Shown: positions 13,963 to 21,669, numbered from the stretch's first letter. The stretch: DNA of 27,959 nt from an uncultured Bacteroidales bacterium (GCA_937898885.1 CALDKD010000077.1:1-27959); one strand, 5' to 3'. The notes: a model not told the origin generated them from the letters alone. Translations and numbers: made by a program.

Positions 13963-14603
13963 TGGAAGCTAGCGTATATAACATTAAAGGTGAGGATACT
14001 GGCAAGAAGGTCGTTCTGAACGACTCTGTCTTTGGCATTGAGCCGAATGACCATGTCATATATCTGGATGTCAAGCAGTATCTGGCTAACAAGCGCCAAG
14101 GTACCCATAAGTCAAAGGAGAGAAGTGAGGTAAGCGGTTCTACAAAGAAGCTCGGCCGTCAGAAAGGTGGTGGTGGCGCACGTCGTGGTGACATCAATTC
14201 TCCGGTTCTGGTAGGTGGTGGACGCGTGTTCGGTCCAAAGCCTCGTGACTATAGTTTCAAACTGAATAAGAAGGTAAAGCAGCTTGCACGCCGTTCAGCT
14301 TTGTCATACAAGGCTCAGGAGAATGCAATTATTGTTCTCGAGGACTTCTCTTTTGAGGCTCCAAAGACTAAAGAATTTGTAAAAATCTTAAATAATCTTA
14401 AGATTTCTGATAAAAAGTCTTTGTTTGTCCTTCCTGAAAGCGACAAAATTGTAACTTTGTCGGCCCAAAATTTGCAGAAGGCTCAGGTAGTCAACGCTCC
14501 TTCAGTCAATACTTATAGTATTCTGAACGCTGACACACTTGTTGTGACTGAGAAGTCTGTAGAGATTATCAACAATATGTTAACAAAAGTTGAGGAGGCA
14601 TAA
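13962..14603 (+). CDS. rplD: Ribosomal protein L4 (uL4)
   Basis: This 213-residue L4 lines the narrowest part of the peptide exit tunnel with its extended loop (KLGRQKGGGGARRGDINSP). In E. coli it also represses its own operon. The globular part includes GGRVFGPKPRDYSFKLNKK and the C-terminal Rossmann-like half. It overlaps rplC by one base, and rplW begins 2 bp after its stop. An exact promoter-like box TAACTTTG (14452-14459) lies within the coding sequence. Confidence 0.98.
   Translation: MEASVYNIKGEDTGKKVVLNDSVFGIEPNDHVIYLDVKQYLANKRQGTHKSKERSEVSGSTKKLGRQKGGGGARRGDINSPVLVGGGRVFGPKPRDYSFKLNKKVKQLARRSALSYKAQENAIIVLEDFSFEAPKTKEFVKILNNLKISDKKSLFVLPESDKIVTLSAQNLQKAQVVNAPSVNTYSILNADTLVVTEKSVEIINNMLTKVEEA
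14452..14459 (+). promoter_or_regulatory. Possible internal -7 promoter box inside rplD
   Basis: TAACTTTG matches TAnnTTTG, and its surroundings (GTAACTTTGTCGGCCCAAAA) closely resemble the proximal rpsL promoter (GTAACTTTGCGGGCCAAAAA). The upstream TTTG copies (14420-14427) are 24-28 bp away, too far for the usual spacing. It may be chance within codons for VTLSAQ. Confidence 0.3.
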
Positions 14604-14605
14604 AG

Positions 14606-14899
14606 ATGAGTTGCATTGTCAAGCCACTTGTAACGGAGAAGATGAACTCCATTACTGAGAAGTTCCCGAACAGGTTCGGGTTCATTGTACTTCCTGATGC
14701 TAACAAGCTTGAGATCAAGAAGGAGATAGAGACATTATATAATGTGACCGTTGTCGATGTGAACACCAGCAATTATCTGGGCAAAGACAAGTCACGTTAC
14801 ACCCGTAAAGGTTTCACCAAGGGCCGTACCAATTGGTATAAGAAGGCTGTTGTTACCTTGAAGGAGGGTGATACGATTGATTTTTATAGCAACATTTAA
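14606..14899 (+). CDS. rplW: Ribosomal protein L23 (uL23)
   Basis: This 97-residue L23 sits at the tunnel exit, where it docks trigger factor and SRP. Typical features are the N-terminal IVKPLVTEKMNSI and the hairpin IETLYNVTVVDVNTSN, followed by KGRTNWYKKAVVTLKEGD. GAGGAGG precedes it, but those bases encode the last Glu-Glu residues of L4, so a Shine-Dalgarno role is doubtful. rplB starts 5 bp downstream. Confidence 0.97.
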   Translation: MSCIVKPLVTEKMNSITEKFPNRFGFIVLPDANKLEIKKEIETLYNVTVVDVNTSNYLGKDKSRYTRKGFTKGRTNWYKKAVVTLKEGDTIDFYSNI

Positions 14900-14904
14900 T
14901 AGAA

Positions 14905-15732
14905 ATGGCAGTACGTAAATTCAAGCCTACAACCCCAGGTCAGAGGCACAAGGTTATTGGTACTTTCGAGGAGATTACTGCATCAGTACCAGAGAAGTCT
15001 CTTGTTATTGGAAAGCTTTCCACTGGCGGCCGTAACAATCAGGGCAAGATGACAGCCCGTTATATTGGCGGTGGTCATAAGAGAAAATTCCGTTTTATTG
15101 ATTTCAAGAGAGAGAAGGATGGGGTTCCAGCAACCGTAAAGACAATCGAGTACGATCCGAACCGTTCGGCCCGTATCGCTTTGTTGTTCTACGCCGATGG
15201 TGAGAAGAGATATATCATCGCGCCTAACGGTCTTGAGATTGGTGCTACTTTAATGTCAGGTGAGAAAGCTACTCCTGAGATTGGTAACACTCTTTTCCTT
15301 AAGGATATTCCTGTAGGAACTATTATTCACAACATCGAGCTTCGTCCCGGTCAGGGTGCCTCATTGGTTCGCTCAGCAGGTAATTTTGCTCAGCTGACCT
15401 CAAAGGAGAACGATTATTGCGTTATTAAGCTGCCTTCAGGCGAGGTTCGCAGAATCTTCGGTGAGTGCAAGGCTACAATTGGTAGTGTTGGTAACTCAGA
15501 TCATGGTTTGGAGCATTCCGGTAAGGCTGGCCGCTCACGTTGGCTTGGCCGTCGCCCGCACAACCGTGGTGTTGTTATGAACCCTGTTGATCACCCGATG
15601 GGTGGTGGCGAGGGCCGTGCGTCTGGTGGTCACCCACGTTCACGTAAGGGCCTTTATGCTAAGGGTCTCAAGACGAGACATCCTAAGAAGAGCTCGTCAA
15701 AGTACATCATAGAGAGAGCCAATAAGAAATAA
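14905..15732 (+). CDS. rplB: Ribosomal protein L2 (uL2)
   Basis: This 275-residue L2 is needed for subunit association and peptidyl-transferase assembly. It starts MAVRKFKPTTPGQRH and contains RYIGGGHKRKFRFIDFKR, the KRYIIAP block and the C-terminal MNPVDHPMGGGEGRASGG. The His of DHP, equivalent to the important E. coli H229 by alignment of this motif, is present; the next position is Met instead of His, which I recall as usual for Bacteroidota. rpsS follows after 22 bp. Confidence 0.98.
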   Translation: MAVRKFKPTTPGQRHKVIGTFEEITASVPEKSLVIGKLSTGGRNNQGKMTARYIGGGHKRKFRFIDFKREKDGVPATVKTIEYDPNRSARIALLFYADGEKRYIIAPNGLEIGATLMSGEKATPEIGNTLFLKDIPVGTIIHNIELRPGQGASLVRSAGNFAQLTSKENDYCVIKLPSGEVRRIFGECKATIGSVGNSDHGLEHSGKAGRSRWLGRRPHNRGVVMNPVDHPMGGGEGRASGGHPRSRKGLYAKGLKTRHPKKSSSKYIIERANKK

Positions 15733-15754
15733 TCACTAAAATCCAAAGTAGAAT

Positions 15755-16021
15755 ATGAGTCGTTCATTGAAAAAAGGTCCGTATATATTCAAGAAATTGG
15801 AGGACAAGGTTCTTGCTATGAATGAGAGCGGCAAGAAGACCGTGGTGAAAACTTGGGCTAGAGCTTCGGTGATCTCCCCGGATTTCGTGGGTCATACCAT
15901 CGCAGTTCATAATGGTAATAAGTTTATTCCCGTTTACGTTACGGAGAATATGGTAGGTCACAAGCTCGGTGAGTTTGCTCCAACCCGTACATTCCGTGGC
16001 CACTCAGGCAACAGGAAGTAA
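15755..16021 (+). CDS. rpsS: Ribosomal protein S19 (uS19)
   Basis: This 88-residue S19 forms a complex with S13 in the 30S head and contributes to inter-subunit bridges. It starts MSRSLKKGPYIFKKLEDKV and has the family blocks TWARASVISPDFVGHTIAVH and the terminal GHKLGEFAPTRTFRGHSG. Normal length; no oddity. rplV starts 33 bp later behind an A-rich spacer. Confidence 0.98.
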   Translation: MSRSLKKGPYIFKKLEDKVLAMNESGKKTVVKTWARASVISPDFVGHTIAVHNGNKFIPVYVTENMVGHKLGEFAPTRTFRGHSGNRK

Positions 16022-16054
16022 GCGGCGTTTATCTGAAATAAAAAAAACAAGATA

Positions 16055-16474
16055 ATGGGAAAAAGAAAACATTTGGCAGCTGAGAAGGCTAAAGAGGCCA
16101 GAAAGACCCAGTATTTTGCCAAGCTGAGCAACGTTCCGTCATCACCGCGTAAGATGCGTCTTGTAGTAGATATGATTCGTGGTATGGAGGTTAACCGTGC
16201 TCTTGGCACACTGCGTTTCTCAAATAAAGCTGCTTCGAAAGATGTAGAGAAGGTGCTTCGTTCTGCCATCGCAAACTGGGAGCAGAAGAATGAGCGTAAG
16301 GCTGAGGCCGGCGAGCTTTTCGTCAGCAAGGTCTTCGTTGATGAGGGAGCTACTATGAAGAGATTGAGACCTGCTCCTCAGGGCAGAGGCTATCGTATCC
16401 GCAAGCGTTCTAACCATATTACGCTTTTCGTAGATACAAAACCTGCAACGAGTACTAACGACAATCAAGAGTAA
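16055..16474 (+). CDS. rplV: Ribosomal protein L22 (uL22)
   Basis: This 139-residue L22 has a beta-hairpin that lines the exit tunnel opposite L4. Conserved parts are LSNVPSSPRKMRLVVDMIRG, ALGTLRFSNKAASKDVEKVL, and the hairpin TMKRLRPAPQGRGYRIRKRS with HITLFV. Both ends are longer than in E. coli (110 residues): a basic start (MGKRKHLAAEKAKEARKTQ) and a polar tail (KPATSTNDNQE). rpsC follows after 5 bp. Confidence 0.97.
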   Translation: MGKRKHLAAEKAKEARKTQYFAKLSNVPSSPRKMRLVVDMIRGMEVNRALGTLRFSNKAASKDVEKVLRSAIANWEQKNERKAEAGELFVSKVFVDEGATMKRLRPAPQGRGYRIRKRSNHITLFVDTKPATSTNDNQE

Positions 16475-16479
16475 GCAAG

Positions 16480-17199
16480 ATGGGACAGAAAGTTAATCCG
16501 ATTAGCAACCGTCTGGGTATTGTCAGAGGTTGGGATTCAAGCTGGTTTGGCAAGTATGACGAGCGTTTGCTCGAGGATGCCGAGATCCGCAAGTATCTGA
16601 ATGCAAGACTGGCAAAGGCCAGCGTCTCCAGAATCGTCATCGAGCGTACTCTGAAGCTTGTCACCATCACAGTATGCACCTCTCGTCCAGGCCTTATCAT
16701 TGGTAAGGGTGGTACTGAGGTTGATAAACTGAAGGAAGAGCTTAAGAAGGTCACCGACAAGGAGGTTCAGATCAATATCTATGAGATTAAGAAGCCTGAG
16801 CTGGATGCTGTTATCGTAGCTAACAACATCGCCCGTCAGGTAGAGGGAAAAATCGCATACCGTCGTGCCATCAAGATGGCTGTCGCCAATACAATGCGTA
16901 TGGGCGCCGAGGGTATCAAGGTTCAGATCTCAGGTCGTCTGAATGGTGCCGAGATGGCTCGCTCAGAAATGTATAAGGAGGGTCGTACCCCGTTGCATAC
17001 ATTCCGTGCCGATATTGACTATTGTCAGGCTGACGCTATCACAAAGGTAGGTGTTCAGGGTATCAAGGTTTGGATTTGCCGCGGTGAGGTTTATGAGAAG
17101 AGAGACTTGGCTCCTAATTTCTCCCAGAGTAAGGAGGTAGGTCGCGGAGGCGAGAGAAGTGGCAAGCCCTTCAAAAAGAGAAATAAAACTAACCGTTAA
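16480..17199 (+). CDS. rpsC: Ribosomal protein S3 (uS3)
   Basis: This 239-residue S3 forms part of the mRNA entry channel. The N-terminal KH domain has G75-K-G-G78 in PGLIIGKGGTEVDKLKEEL. The C-terminal domain includes YRRAIKMAVANTMRMGAEGI and VQISGRLNGAEMARSE with the usual TPLHTFRADIDY. It ends in a basic tail (GERSGKPFKKRNKTNR). The start MGQKVNPISNRLG is canonical. rplP follows after 35 bp. Confidence 0.98.
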   Translation: MGQKVNPISNRLGIVRGWDSSWFGKYDERLLEDAEIRKYLNARLAKASVSRIVIERTLKLVTITVCTSRPGLIIGKGGTEVDKLKEELKKVTDKEVQINIYEIKKPELDAVIVANNIARQVEGKIAYRRAIKMAVANTMRMGAEGIKVQISGRLNGAEMARSEMYKEGRTPLHTFRADIDYCQADAITKVGVQGIKVWICRGEVYEKRDLAPNFSQSKEVGRGGERSGKPFKKRNKTNR

Positions 17200-17234
17200 T
17201 CGGTTGAAGTAAAACTGTAAATAGTAATTGGATT

Positions 17235-17663
17235 ATGTTACAGCCTAAAAGGACTAAATATAGAAGAATGCAGAAGGGCCGCTCAAAAGGTAATGCAATG
17301 AGAGGCAATCAGCTTGCTTTCGGCTCTTTCGGCATCAAGTCTATGGATACTTGCTGGCTCACAGGTCGTCAGCTTGAGGCTGCCCGTGTTGCAGTAACCC
17401 GTTATATGCAGCGTCAGGGCCAGATCTGGATACGTGTTTTCCCGGACAAACCTATCACCAAGAAGCCTCTTGATGTACGTATGGGTAAAGGAAAGGGTGA
17501 CGTAGAGGGTTATGTATTCCCTATCACTCCAGGTCGTATTATTATTGAGGCCGACGGAGTTCCATTCGCAATCGCAAAGGAGGCTCTCCGTCTGGCTGCT
17601 CAGAAACTGCCTGTCACAACCAAGTTGGTGGTTAGACGTGACTATGATTTTAAGAATGAATAA
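17235..17663 (+). CDS. rplP: Ribosomal protein L16 (uL16)
   Basis: This 142-residue L16 helps place A-site tRNA and completes the 50S late in assembly. It has the canonical MLQPKRTKYRRMQKGRSKG, LTGRQLEAARVAVTRYMQRQG, the MGKGKGDVEGYVFPITPGRI segment and the KLPVTTKLVVR end. The Arg of MQRQGQIWIRVFPDKP lies near the residue hydroxylated in E. coli. rpmC starts 20 bp later. Confidence 0.98.
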   Translation: MLQPKRTKYRRMQKGRSKGNAMRGNQLAFGSFGIKSMDTCWLTGRQLEAARVAVTRYMQRQGQIWIRVFPDKPITKKPLDVRMGKGKGDVEGYVFPITPGRIIIEADGVPFAIAKEALRLAAQKLPVTTKLVVRRDYDFKNE

Positions 17664-17683
17664 TTGATTTAAAACCAGACGTT

Positions 17684-17878
17684 ATGAATAATACAGAAAT
17701 CAGAGAGCTGTCAACTCAGGAGCTTGCAGAGCGTATTGATGCTGAGTCTGCCAACTACCAGGCAATGGTTTTGAATCATGCCATTTCTCCTCTTGAGAAT
17801 CCTTCGCAGATCACAAAGCTTCGTCGCACGATCGCCAGAATGAAGACTGAGATGAGAAAGAGAGAACTTAACAAGTAA
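17684..17878 (+). CDS. rpmC: Ribosomal protein L29 (uL29)
   Basis: This 64-residue helical-hairpin protein lies next to L23 at the tunnel exit. Family features are EIRELSTQELAERIDAE and the C-terminal helix NPSQITKLRRTIARMKTE. ATTTAAA lies 10 nt before the ATG, in line with the element seen at rpsL, fusA, rpsJ and rplO. rpsQ follows after 12 bp. Confidence 0.97.
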   Translation: MNNTEIRELSTQELAERIDAESANYQAMVLNHAISPLENPSQITKLRRTIARMKTEMRKRELNK

Positions 17879-17890
17879 ATATCGGTTCGC

Positions 17891-18148
17891 ATGAATAATA
17901 GAAATTTGCGTAAGGAACGCCAGGGTGTCGTTATCAGCGACAAGATGGATAAGTCCATCGTGGTTCTCTCCGTGTTCAAGGAGAAGCACCCTATCTATGG
18001 CAAGTTCGTCAGAAAGACGAAGAAATATCATGCTCATGACGAGAATAACGAGTGCGGAATAGGTGATACCGTCCGTATTATGGAGACCCGTCCTTTGAGC
18101 AAGACTAAGAGATGGAGATTGATTCAAATCGTTGAAAAGGCTAAGTAA
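17891..18148 (+). CDS. rpsQ: Ribosomal protein S17 (uS17)
   Basis: This 85-residue OB-fold primary binder of 16S rRNA takes part in 30S body assembly. Conserved parts are RKERQGVVISDKMDKSIVV, KHPIYGKFVRKTKKYHAHDE and GDTVRIMETRPLSKTKRWR. Normal length. rplN begins 2 bp after its stop, so coupling is likely. Confidence 0.98.
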   Translation: MNNRNLRKERQGVVISDKMDKSIVVLSVFKEKHPIYGKFVRKTKKYHAHDENNECGIGDTVRIMETRPLSKTKRWRLIQIVEKAK

Positions 18149-18150
18149 TC

Positions 18151-18516
18151 ATGATACAGCAGGAATCAAGACTTACAGTATGTGATAACAGCGGTGCCAA
18201 AGAGTGCCTCTGTATCCGTGTGCTTGGCGGAACAAAGAAACGTTACGCCACAGTCGGCGACACTATCGTCGTATCAGTCAAGAGTGTCATACCTTCCAGC
18301 GAGCTTAAGAAGGGTACTGTCTCAAAGGCTCTGATAGTTCGCACAAAGAAGGAGATCCGTCGTGCTGACGGTTCTTATATCCGTTTCGACGACAACGCTT
18401 GTGTATTGCTTGCCAATACCGGTGAAATCAGGGGAAGCCGTATCTTCGGCCCGGTTGCCCGCGAGTTGCGTGCAGTCAATATGAAGGTCGTCTCTCTTGC
18501 TCCGGAAGTACTTTAA
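18151..18516 (+). CDS. rplN: Ribosomal protein L14 (uL14)
   Basis: This 121-residue L14 forms inter-subunit bridge B8 and, in many bacteria, is the target of the silencing factor RsfS. Canonical blocks are MIQQESRLTVCDNSGAKE, VRTKKEIRRADGSYIRFDDN and the C-terminal GPVARELR with NMKVVSLAPEVL. rplX follows after 18 bp. Confidence 0.98.
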   Translation: MIQQESRLTVCDNSGAKECLCIRVLGGTKKRYATVGDTIVVSVKSVIPSSELKKGTVSKALIVRTKKEIRRADGSYIRFDDNACVLLANTGEIRGSRIFGPVARELRAVNMKVVSLAPEVL

Positions 18517-18534
18517 TTCAAAAAGCTAGAAGCA

Positions 18535-18855
18535 ATGAGTAAGTTACATATTAAGAAAAACGACACCGTATTTGTAAATGCCGGCGAGGATAAAGGTAAG
18601 ACTGGCCGTGTGCTCAAGGTGCTCGTTAGCAAGGAAAGGGCTATCGTTGAGGGAATCAATATGGTTTCCAAGCATACAAAGCCCAATGCGAAGAATCCTC
18701 AGGGCGGCATCATCAAGCAGGAGGCTCCCATTCATATTTCAAATCTGAATGTCGTTGATCCTAAGACCGGCGCTCCAACAAGAATCGGTCGTAGAAAGAA
18801 CGAGGAGGGTAAAACAGTACGTTATTCTAAAAAGTCAGGAGAGGAGATTAAGTAA
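18535..18855 (+). CDS. rplX: Ribosomal protein L24 (uL24)
   Basis: This 106-residue KOW-domain protein starts 50S assembly on the 5' part of 23S rRNA. The KOW motif is KNDTVFVNAGEDKGKTGRVL, followed by VSKHTKPNAKNPQGGIIKQE and PIHISNLNVVDP. Its stop overlaps the rplE ATG by one base (TAATG). Confidence 0.98.
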   Translation: MSKLHIKKNDTVFVNAGEDKGKTGRVLKVLVSKERAIVEGINMVSKHTKPNAKNPQGGIIKQEAPIHISNLNVVDPKTGAPTRIGRRKNEEGKTVRYSKKSGEEIK

Positions 18856-19415
18856 TGAGCAATACTGCAAGTCTTAAGAAAGAGTATGTCGAGCGTATAG
18901 CTCCGGCATTAATGGATAAGTTCCACTATTCTTCTTCAATGCAGGTTCCTGTCCTGAAGAAGATTGTCATCAATCAGGGACTTGGCAAGCTTGCCATCGC
19001 TGATAAGAAGATGATTGATGTGGCTATCAACGAGTTGACTACCATCACAGGCCAGAAGGCTGTAGCTACCCTTTCCAAAAAGGATATCGCTAACTTCAAA
19101 CTTCGTAAGAAGATGCCTATCGGCGTTATGGTGACACTTCGCAGAGAGCGTATGTATGAGTTCCTTGAGAGACTCGTGCGCGTAGCATTGCCGCGTATCC
19201 GTGACTTCAAGGGTATTGAGAGCAAATTTGACGGAATGGGTAATTACTCACTGGGTATTCAGGAGCAGATTATCTTCCCGGAGATCAATATTGACAGCAT
19301 CACCCGTATTCTGGGTATGAACATTACCTTCGTCACTACCGCTAAGACTGATGAGGAGGGTTATGCTCTGCTGAAGGAGTTTGGTCTGCCTTTCAAATCT
19401 GAATCTAAAAATTAA
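18855..19415 (+). CDS. rplE: Ribosomal protein L5 (uL5)
   Basis: This 186-residue L5 binds 5S rRNA and contacts P-site tRNA and S13 across the interface. It has VLKKIVINQGLGKLA, ITGQKAVATLSKKDIANFKL and DFKGIESKFDGMGNYSLGI with EQIIFPEIN. GGAGAGGAG before the ATG is the coding end of L24 (GEEIK), so it is weak evidence for Shine-Dalgarno use. It overlaps rplX by one base; rpsN follows after 5 bp. Confidence 0.98.
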   Translation: MSNTASLKKEYVERIAPALMDKFHYSSSMQVPVLKKIVINQGLGKLAIADKKMIDVAINELTTITGQKAVATLSKKDIANFKLRKKMPIGVMVTLRRERMYEFLERLVRVALPRIRDFKGIESKFDGMGNYSLGIQEQIIFPEINIDSITRILGMNITFVTTAKTDEEGYALLKEFGLPFKSESKN

Positions 19416-19420
19416 GTCAT

Positions 19421-19720
19421 ATGGCAAAGGAATCAATGAAGGCCCGCGAGGTCAAGCGTGCAAAGATGGCTGCCAAGTATGCAAAGAAACGTGCTGCCCT
19501 GAAGGAAATCGTCCGTACGGGTGATCCTGTTGACGCATACGAGGCTGCTCAGAAACTTCAGGATCTGCCTTATAACTCTAACCCGATCCGTCAGCATAAT
19601 CGTTGTAAGCTGACAGGTCGTCCAAAGGGTTATATCCGGATGTTTGGACTTTCACGTATTCAGTTCCGCGAGATGGCATCTCAGGGCCTGATCCCGGGCG
19701 TTCGCAAGGCAAGCTGGTAA
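19421..19720 (+). CDS. rpsN: Ribosomal protein S14 (uS14), zinc-free form
   Basis: This 99-residue S14 belongs to the 30S head. It is the longer form without the CxxC...CxxC zinc ribbon: only one Cys is present (RCKLTGRPKGY), and the length is near the E. coli protein, not the 61-residue zinc form. The C-terminal FGLSRIQFREMASQGLIPG and VRKASW are canonical. L36 in this cluster is also of the zinc-free type. The 76 bp gap to rpsH holds a hairpin. Confidence 0.97.
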   Translation: MAKESMKAREVKRAKMAAKYAKKRAALKEIVRTGDPVDAYEAAQKLQDLPYNSNPIRQHNRCKLTGRPKGYIRMFGLSRIQFREMASQGLIPGVRKASW

Positions 19721-19751
19721 TTCTTACCACATAGTGAGAAAAAGAGAGTGT

Positions 19752-19787
19752 TTTAAATATTGTCAGGAATGACCTGATCAATTTAAG
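19752..19787 (+). promoter_or_regulatory. Two-part hairpin before rpsH
   Basis: TTTAAAT (19752-19758) pairs with ATTTAAG (19781-19787, one U-G pair). After a 4/3-nt internal loop, TCAGG (19763-19767) pairs with CCTGA (19773-19777) around a 5-nt loop. The structure ends 9 nt before the rpsH ATG and fills the longest gap of the spc-type block. S8 feedback here is inference. Confidence 0.4.
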
Positions 19788-19796
19788 TTTTATTTT

Positions 19797-20192
19797 ATGA
19801 CAGATCCTATTGCAGATTATTTGACGAGGTTGCGCAATGCTATCCAGGCAAAGCATAAGGTTGTTGAAATCCCAGCCTCGAATCTCAAGAAAGAGATCAC
19901 TAAGATCCTTTTTGAGAAAGGTTACATCTTGAACTACAAGTTCATTGAAGACGGACCTCAGGGAACCATAAAGGTTGCCCTCAAGTATGATCCGGTAAAC
20001 AAGTGCAATGCTATCAGGAAGTTGGAGAGAATCTCCACTCCAGGTTTGCGCCGCTATACCGGTTATCGCGAAATGCCGAGAGTTATTAACGGTTTGGGTA
20101 TTGCTATCATATCCACTTCCAAAGGTGTAATGACAGACAAGGAGGCTTCACAGCTGAAGATCGGTGGTGAGGTGCTTTGCTACGTCTATTAA
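19797..20192 (+). CDS. rpsH: Ribosomal protein S8 (uS8)
   Basis: This 131-residue S8 binds the central domain of 16S rRNA; in E. coli it also represses the spc operon by binding a mimic of that site in mRNA. Canonical parts are MTDPIADYLTRLRNAIQA, the FEKGYILNYKFIEDG region and the C-terminal ISTSKGVMTDKEASQLKIGG with EVLCYVY. A two-part hairpin lies just before its start. rplF follows after 15 bp. Confidence 0.98.
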   Translation: MTDPIADYLTRLRNAIQAKHKVVEIPASNLKKEITKILFEKGYILNYKFIEDGPQGTIKVALKYDPVNKCNAIRKLERISTPGLRRYTGYREMPRVINGLGIAIISTSKGVMTDKEASQLKIGGEVLCYVY

Positions 20193-20194
20193 TT

Positions 20195-20200
20195 AAGGAG
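20195..20200 (+). promoter_or_regulatory. Shine-Dalgarno site before rplF
   Basis: AAGGAG lies in a non-coding spacer 7 nt before the rplF ATG, an ideal distance. Most genes of this window have no such site, as expected for Bacteroidota. Confidence 0.6.
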
Positions 20201-20207
20201 AAATACT

Positions 20208-20777
20208 ATGTCAAGAATCGGAAAATTGCCAATTCATATTCCTGCAGGAGTAACTGTTACTTTTCAGGATGGCGTTGTTACCGTCAAGGGACCGAAAGGA
20301 ACTCTTTCACAGAGTATAGATCCTTCAATCAATGTGACTCTCGAAAATGGCGTAATCTCTTTTGCTGAGAATGAAGAGCTTCTTCAGGATAATACCAAGC
20401 AGCGTCATGCGTTCCACGGTCTTTACCGTGCACTCGTGAATAATATGGTTGTCGGCGTATCAGAGGGATTCAAGGCTGAGCTCGAGATTGTAGGTGTTGG
20501 TTACCGTGTGTCAAACGAGGGTAATGTCCTCAAGTTTGACCTTCTTTACTCACACTCAATCATAATGCAGCTTCCTCCTGAAATCAAAGTTGAGACCAAG
20601 TCTGAGAGAAATAAGAACCCGCTCATTACTCTTGAGTCTTGCGACAAGCAGTTGCTCGGTCAGGTGTGCGCGAAGATTCGCTCATTCCGTAAGCCTGAGC
20701 CATATAAGGGCAAGGGTATCAAGTTCGTAGGCGAGGTACTCCGCAGAAAGTCGGGTAAATCGGCCGCTGCTAAGTAA
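20208..20777 (+). CDS. rplF: Ribosomal protein L6 (uL6)
   Basis: This 189-residue L6 lies near the GTPase-associated centre. It starts MSRIGKLPIHIPAGVTV and has VTVKGPKGTLSQSI, the QRHAFHGLYRALVNNMV segment and the C-terminal repeat GQVCAKIRSFRKPEPYKGKG with IKFVGEVLRRKSGK. One of two genes in the cluster with a good non-coding Shine-Dalgarno site. rplR follows after 22 bp. Confidence 0.98.
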   Translation: MSRIGKLPIHIPAGVTVTFQDGVVTVKGPKGTLSQSIDPSINVTLENGVISFAENEELLQDNTKQRHAFHGLYRALVNNMVVGVSEGFKAELEIVGVGYRVSNEGNVLKFDLLYSHSIIMQLPPEIKVETKSERNKNPLITLESCDKQLLGQVCAKIRSFRKPEPYKGKGIKFVGEVLRRKSGKSAAAK

Positions 20778-20799
20778 TTACCATTAAAAAAGTAAGATT

Positions 20800-21141
20800 A
20801 TGTCAGCAAAAACAGAAAGACGGACTAAGATAAAGTTTCGTGTACGCAATAAGATTTCCGGTACAACGGAATGCCCGCGTATGAGTGTTTTCAGAAGCAA
20901 TAAGCAGATATACGTTCAGGTTATTGATGACCTGAAAGGAACAACGTTAGCTGCTGCCTCATCTCTGGGTCTGGAGAAGATGCAGAAGAAGGAGCAGGCT
21001 GCCAAAGTTGGTGAGCTGATTGCTCAGAAGGCCCAGGAGGCAGGTATCACAACTGTGGTATTTGACCGCAATGGATATCTGTATCACGGCAGAGTTAAGG
21101 AATTGGCAGATGCTGCACGCAAGGGCGGCCTTAAATTTTAA
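20800..21141 (+). CDS. rplR: Ribosomal protein L18 (uL18)
   Basis: This 113-residue L18 binds 5S rRNA together with L5. Features are the basic start (KTERRTKIKFRVRNKISG), PRMSVFRSNKQIYVQVIDD and the end VVFDRNGYLYHGRVKELADA with ARKGGLKF. An ATTAAA lies 11 nt before its ATG. rpsE follows after 12 bp. Confidence 0.98.
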   Translation: MSAKTERRTKIKFRVRNKISGTTECPRMSVFRSNKQIYVQVIDDLKGTTLAAASSLGLEKMQKKEQAAKVGELIAQKAQEAGITTVVFDRNGYLYHGRVKELADAARKGGLKF

Positions 21142-21153
21142 ACGACGATTACT

Positions 21154-21663
21154 ATGAACAATAAAGTAAGAGTTCCAAGCGACGTTGAGCTTCAGGATAG
21201 GCTCGTTGCTATAAACCGTGTAACAAAAGTTACAAAGGGAGGACGTACGTTCAGCTTCGCGGCAATTGTAGTAGTAGGTGACGGTAACGGCATTATCGGT
21301 CTTGGACTTGGTAAGGCTAGTGAGGTGACCGCCGCTATCGCCAAAGGTGTTGAGGCTGCTAAGAAAGATTTGATACGCGTTCCTGTTCTTAAAGGTACTA
21401 TTCCCCACGAGCAGACCGCACGTTTTGGCGGTGCTGAGGTGTTTATGAAGCCTGCAGCTCCTGGTACCGGTGTTGTAGCCGGTGGTGCTATGCGTGCCGT
21501 ATTAGAGAGTGTTGGTATTACTGATGTTCTTGCAAAGTCAAAGGGCTCATCTAACCCTCACAACCTTGTAAAGGCTACTCTTAAGGCTCTCACAGAGATG
21601 CGTGATGCCCGCACGGTAGCTCAGAACAGAGGTATCAGTTTGAGTAAGGTATTTAACGGATAA
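21154..21663 (+). CDS. rpsE: Ribosomal protein S5 (uS5)
   Basis: This 169-residue S5 lines the mRNA entry tunnel with S3 and S4 and affects accuracy. The N-terminal double-stranded-RNA-binding-like domain has the spectinomycin-site loop region VTKVTKGGRTFSFAAIVVVG, then GNGIIGLGLGKASEVTAAI. The C-terminal half includes PAAPGTGVVAGGAMRAVLES and SKGSSNPHNLVKATLKAL. Its stop codon overlaps the Shine-Dalgarno site of rpmD. Confidence 0.98.
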   Translation: MNNKVRVPSDVELQDRLVAINRVTKVTKGGRTFSFAAIVVVGDGNGIIGLGLGKASEVTAAIAKGVEAAKKDLIRVPVLKGTIPHEQTARFGGAEVFMKPAAPGTGVVAGGAMRAVLESVGITDVLAKSKGSSNPHNLVKATLKALTEMRDARTVAQNRGISLSKVFNG

Positions 21664-21669
21664 GGAGGT
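21662..21669 (+). promoter_or_regulatory. Perfect Shine-Dalgarno site before rpmD
   Basis: AAGGAGGT is fully complementary to the canonical 16S 3' tail and lies 7 nt before the rpmD ATG. It starts inside the rpsE stop codon and is otherwise non-coding, so codon constraint does not explain it. Confidence 0.7.

Noticed and set aside
14591..14604. GAGGAGG before rplW as a Shine-Dalgarno site
   Set aside because: The bases encode the last Glu-Glu residues of L4, so protein sequence can explain them. The same holds for GGAGAGGAG before rplE.
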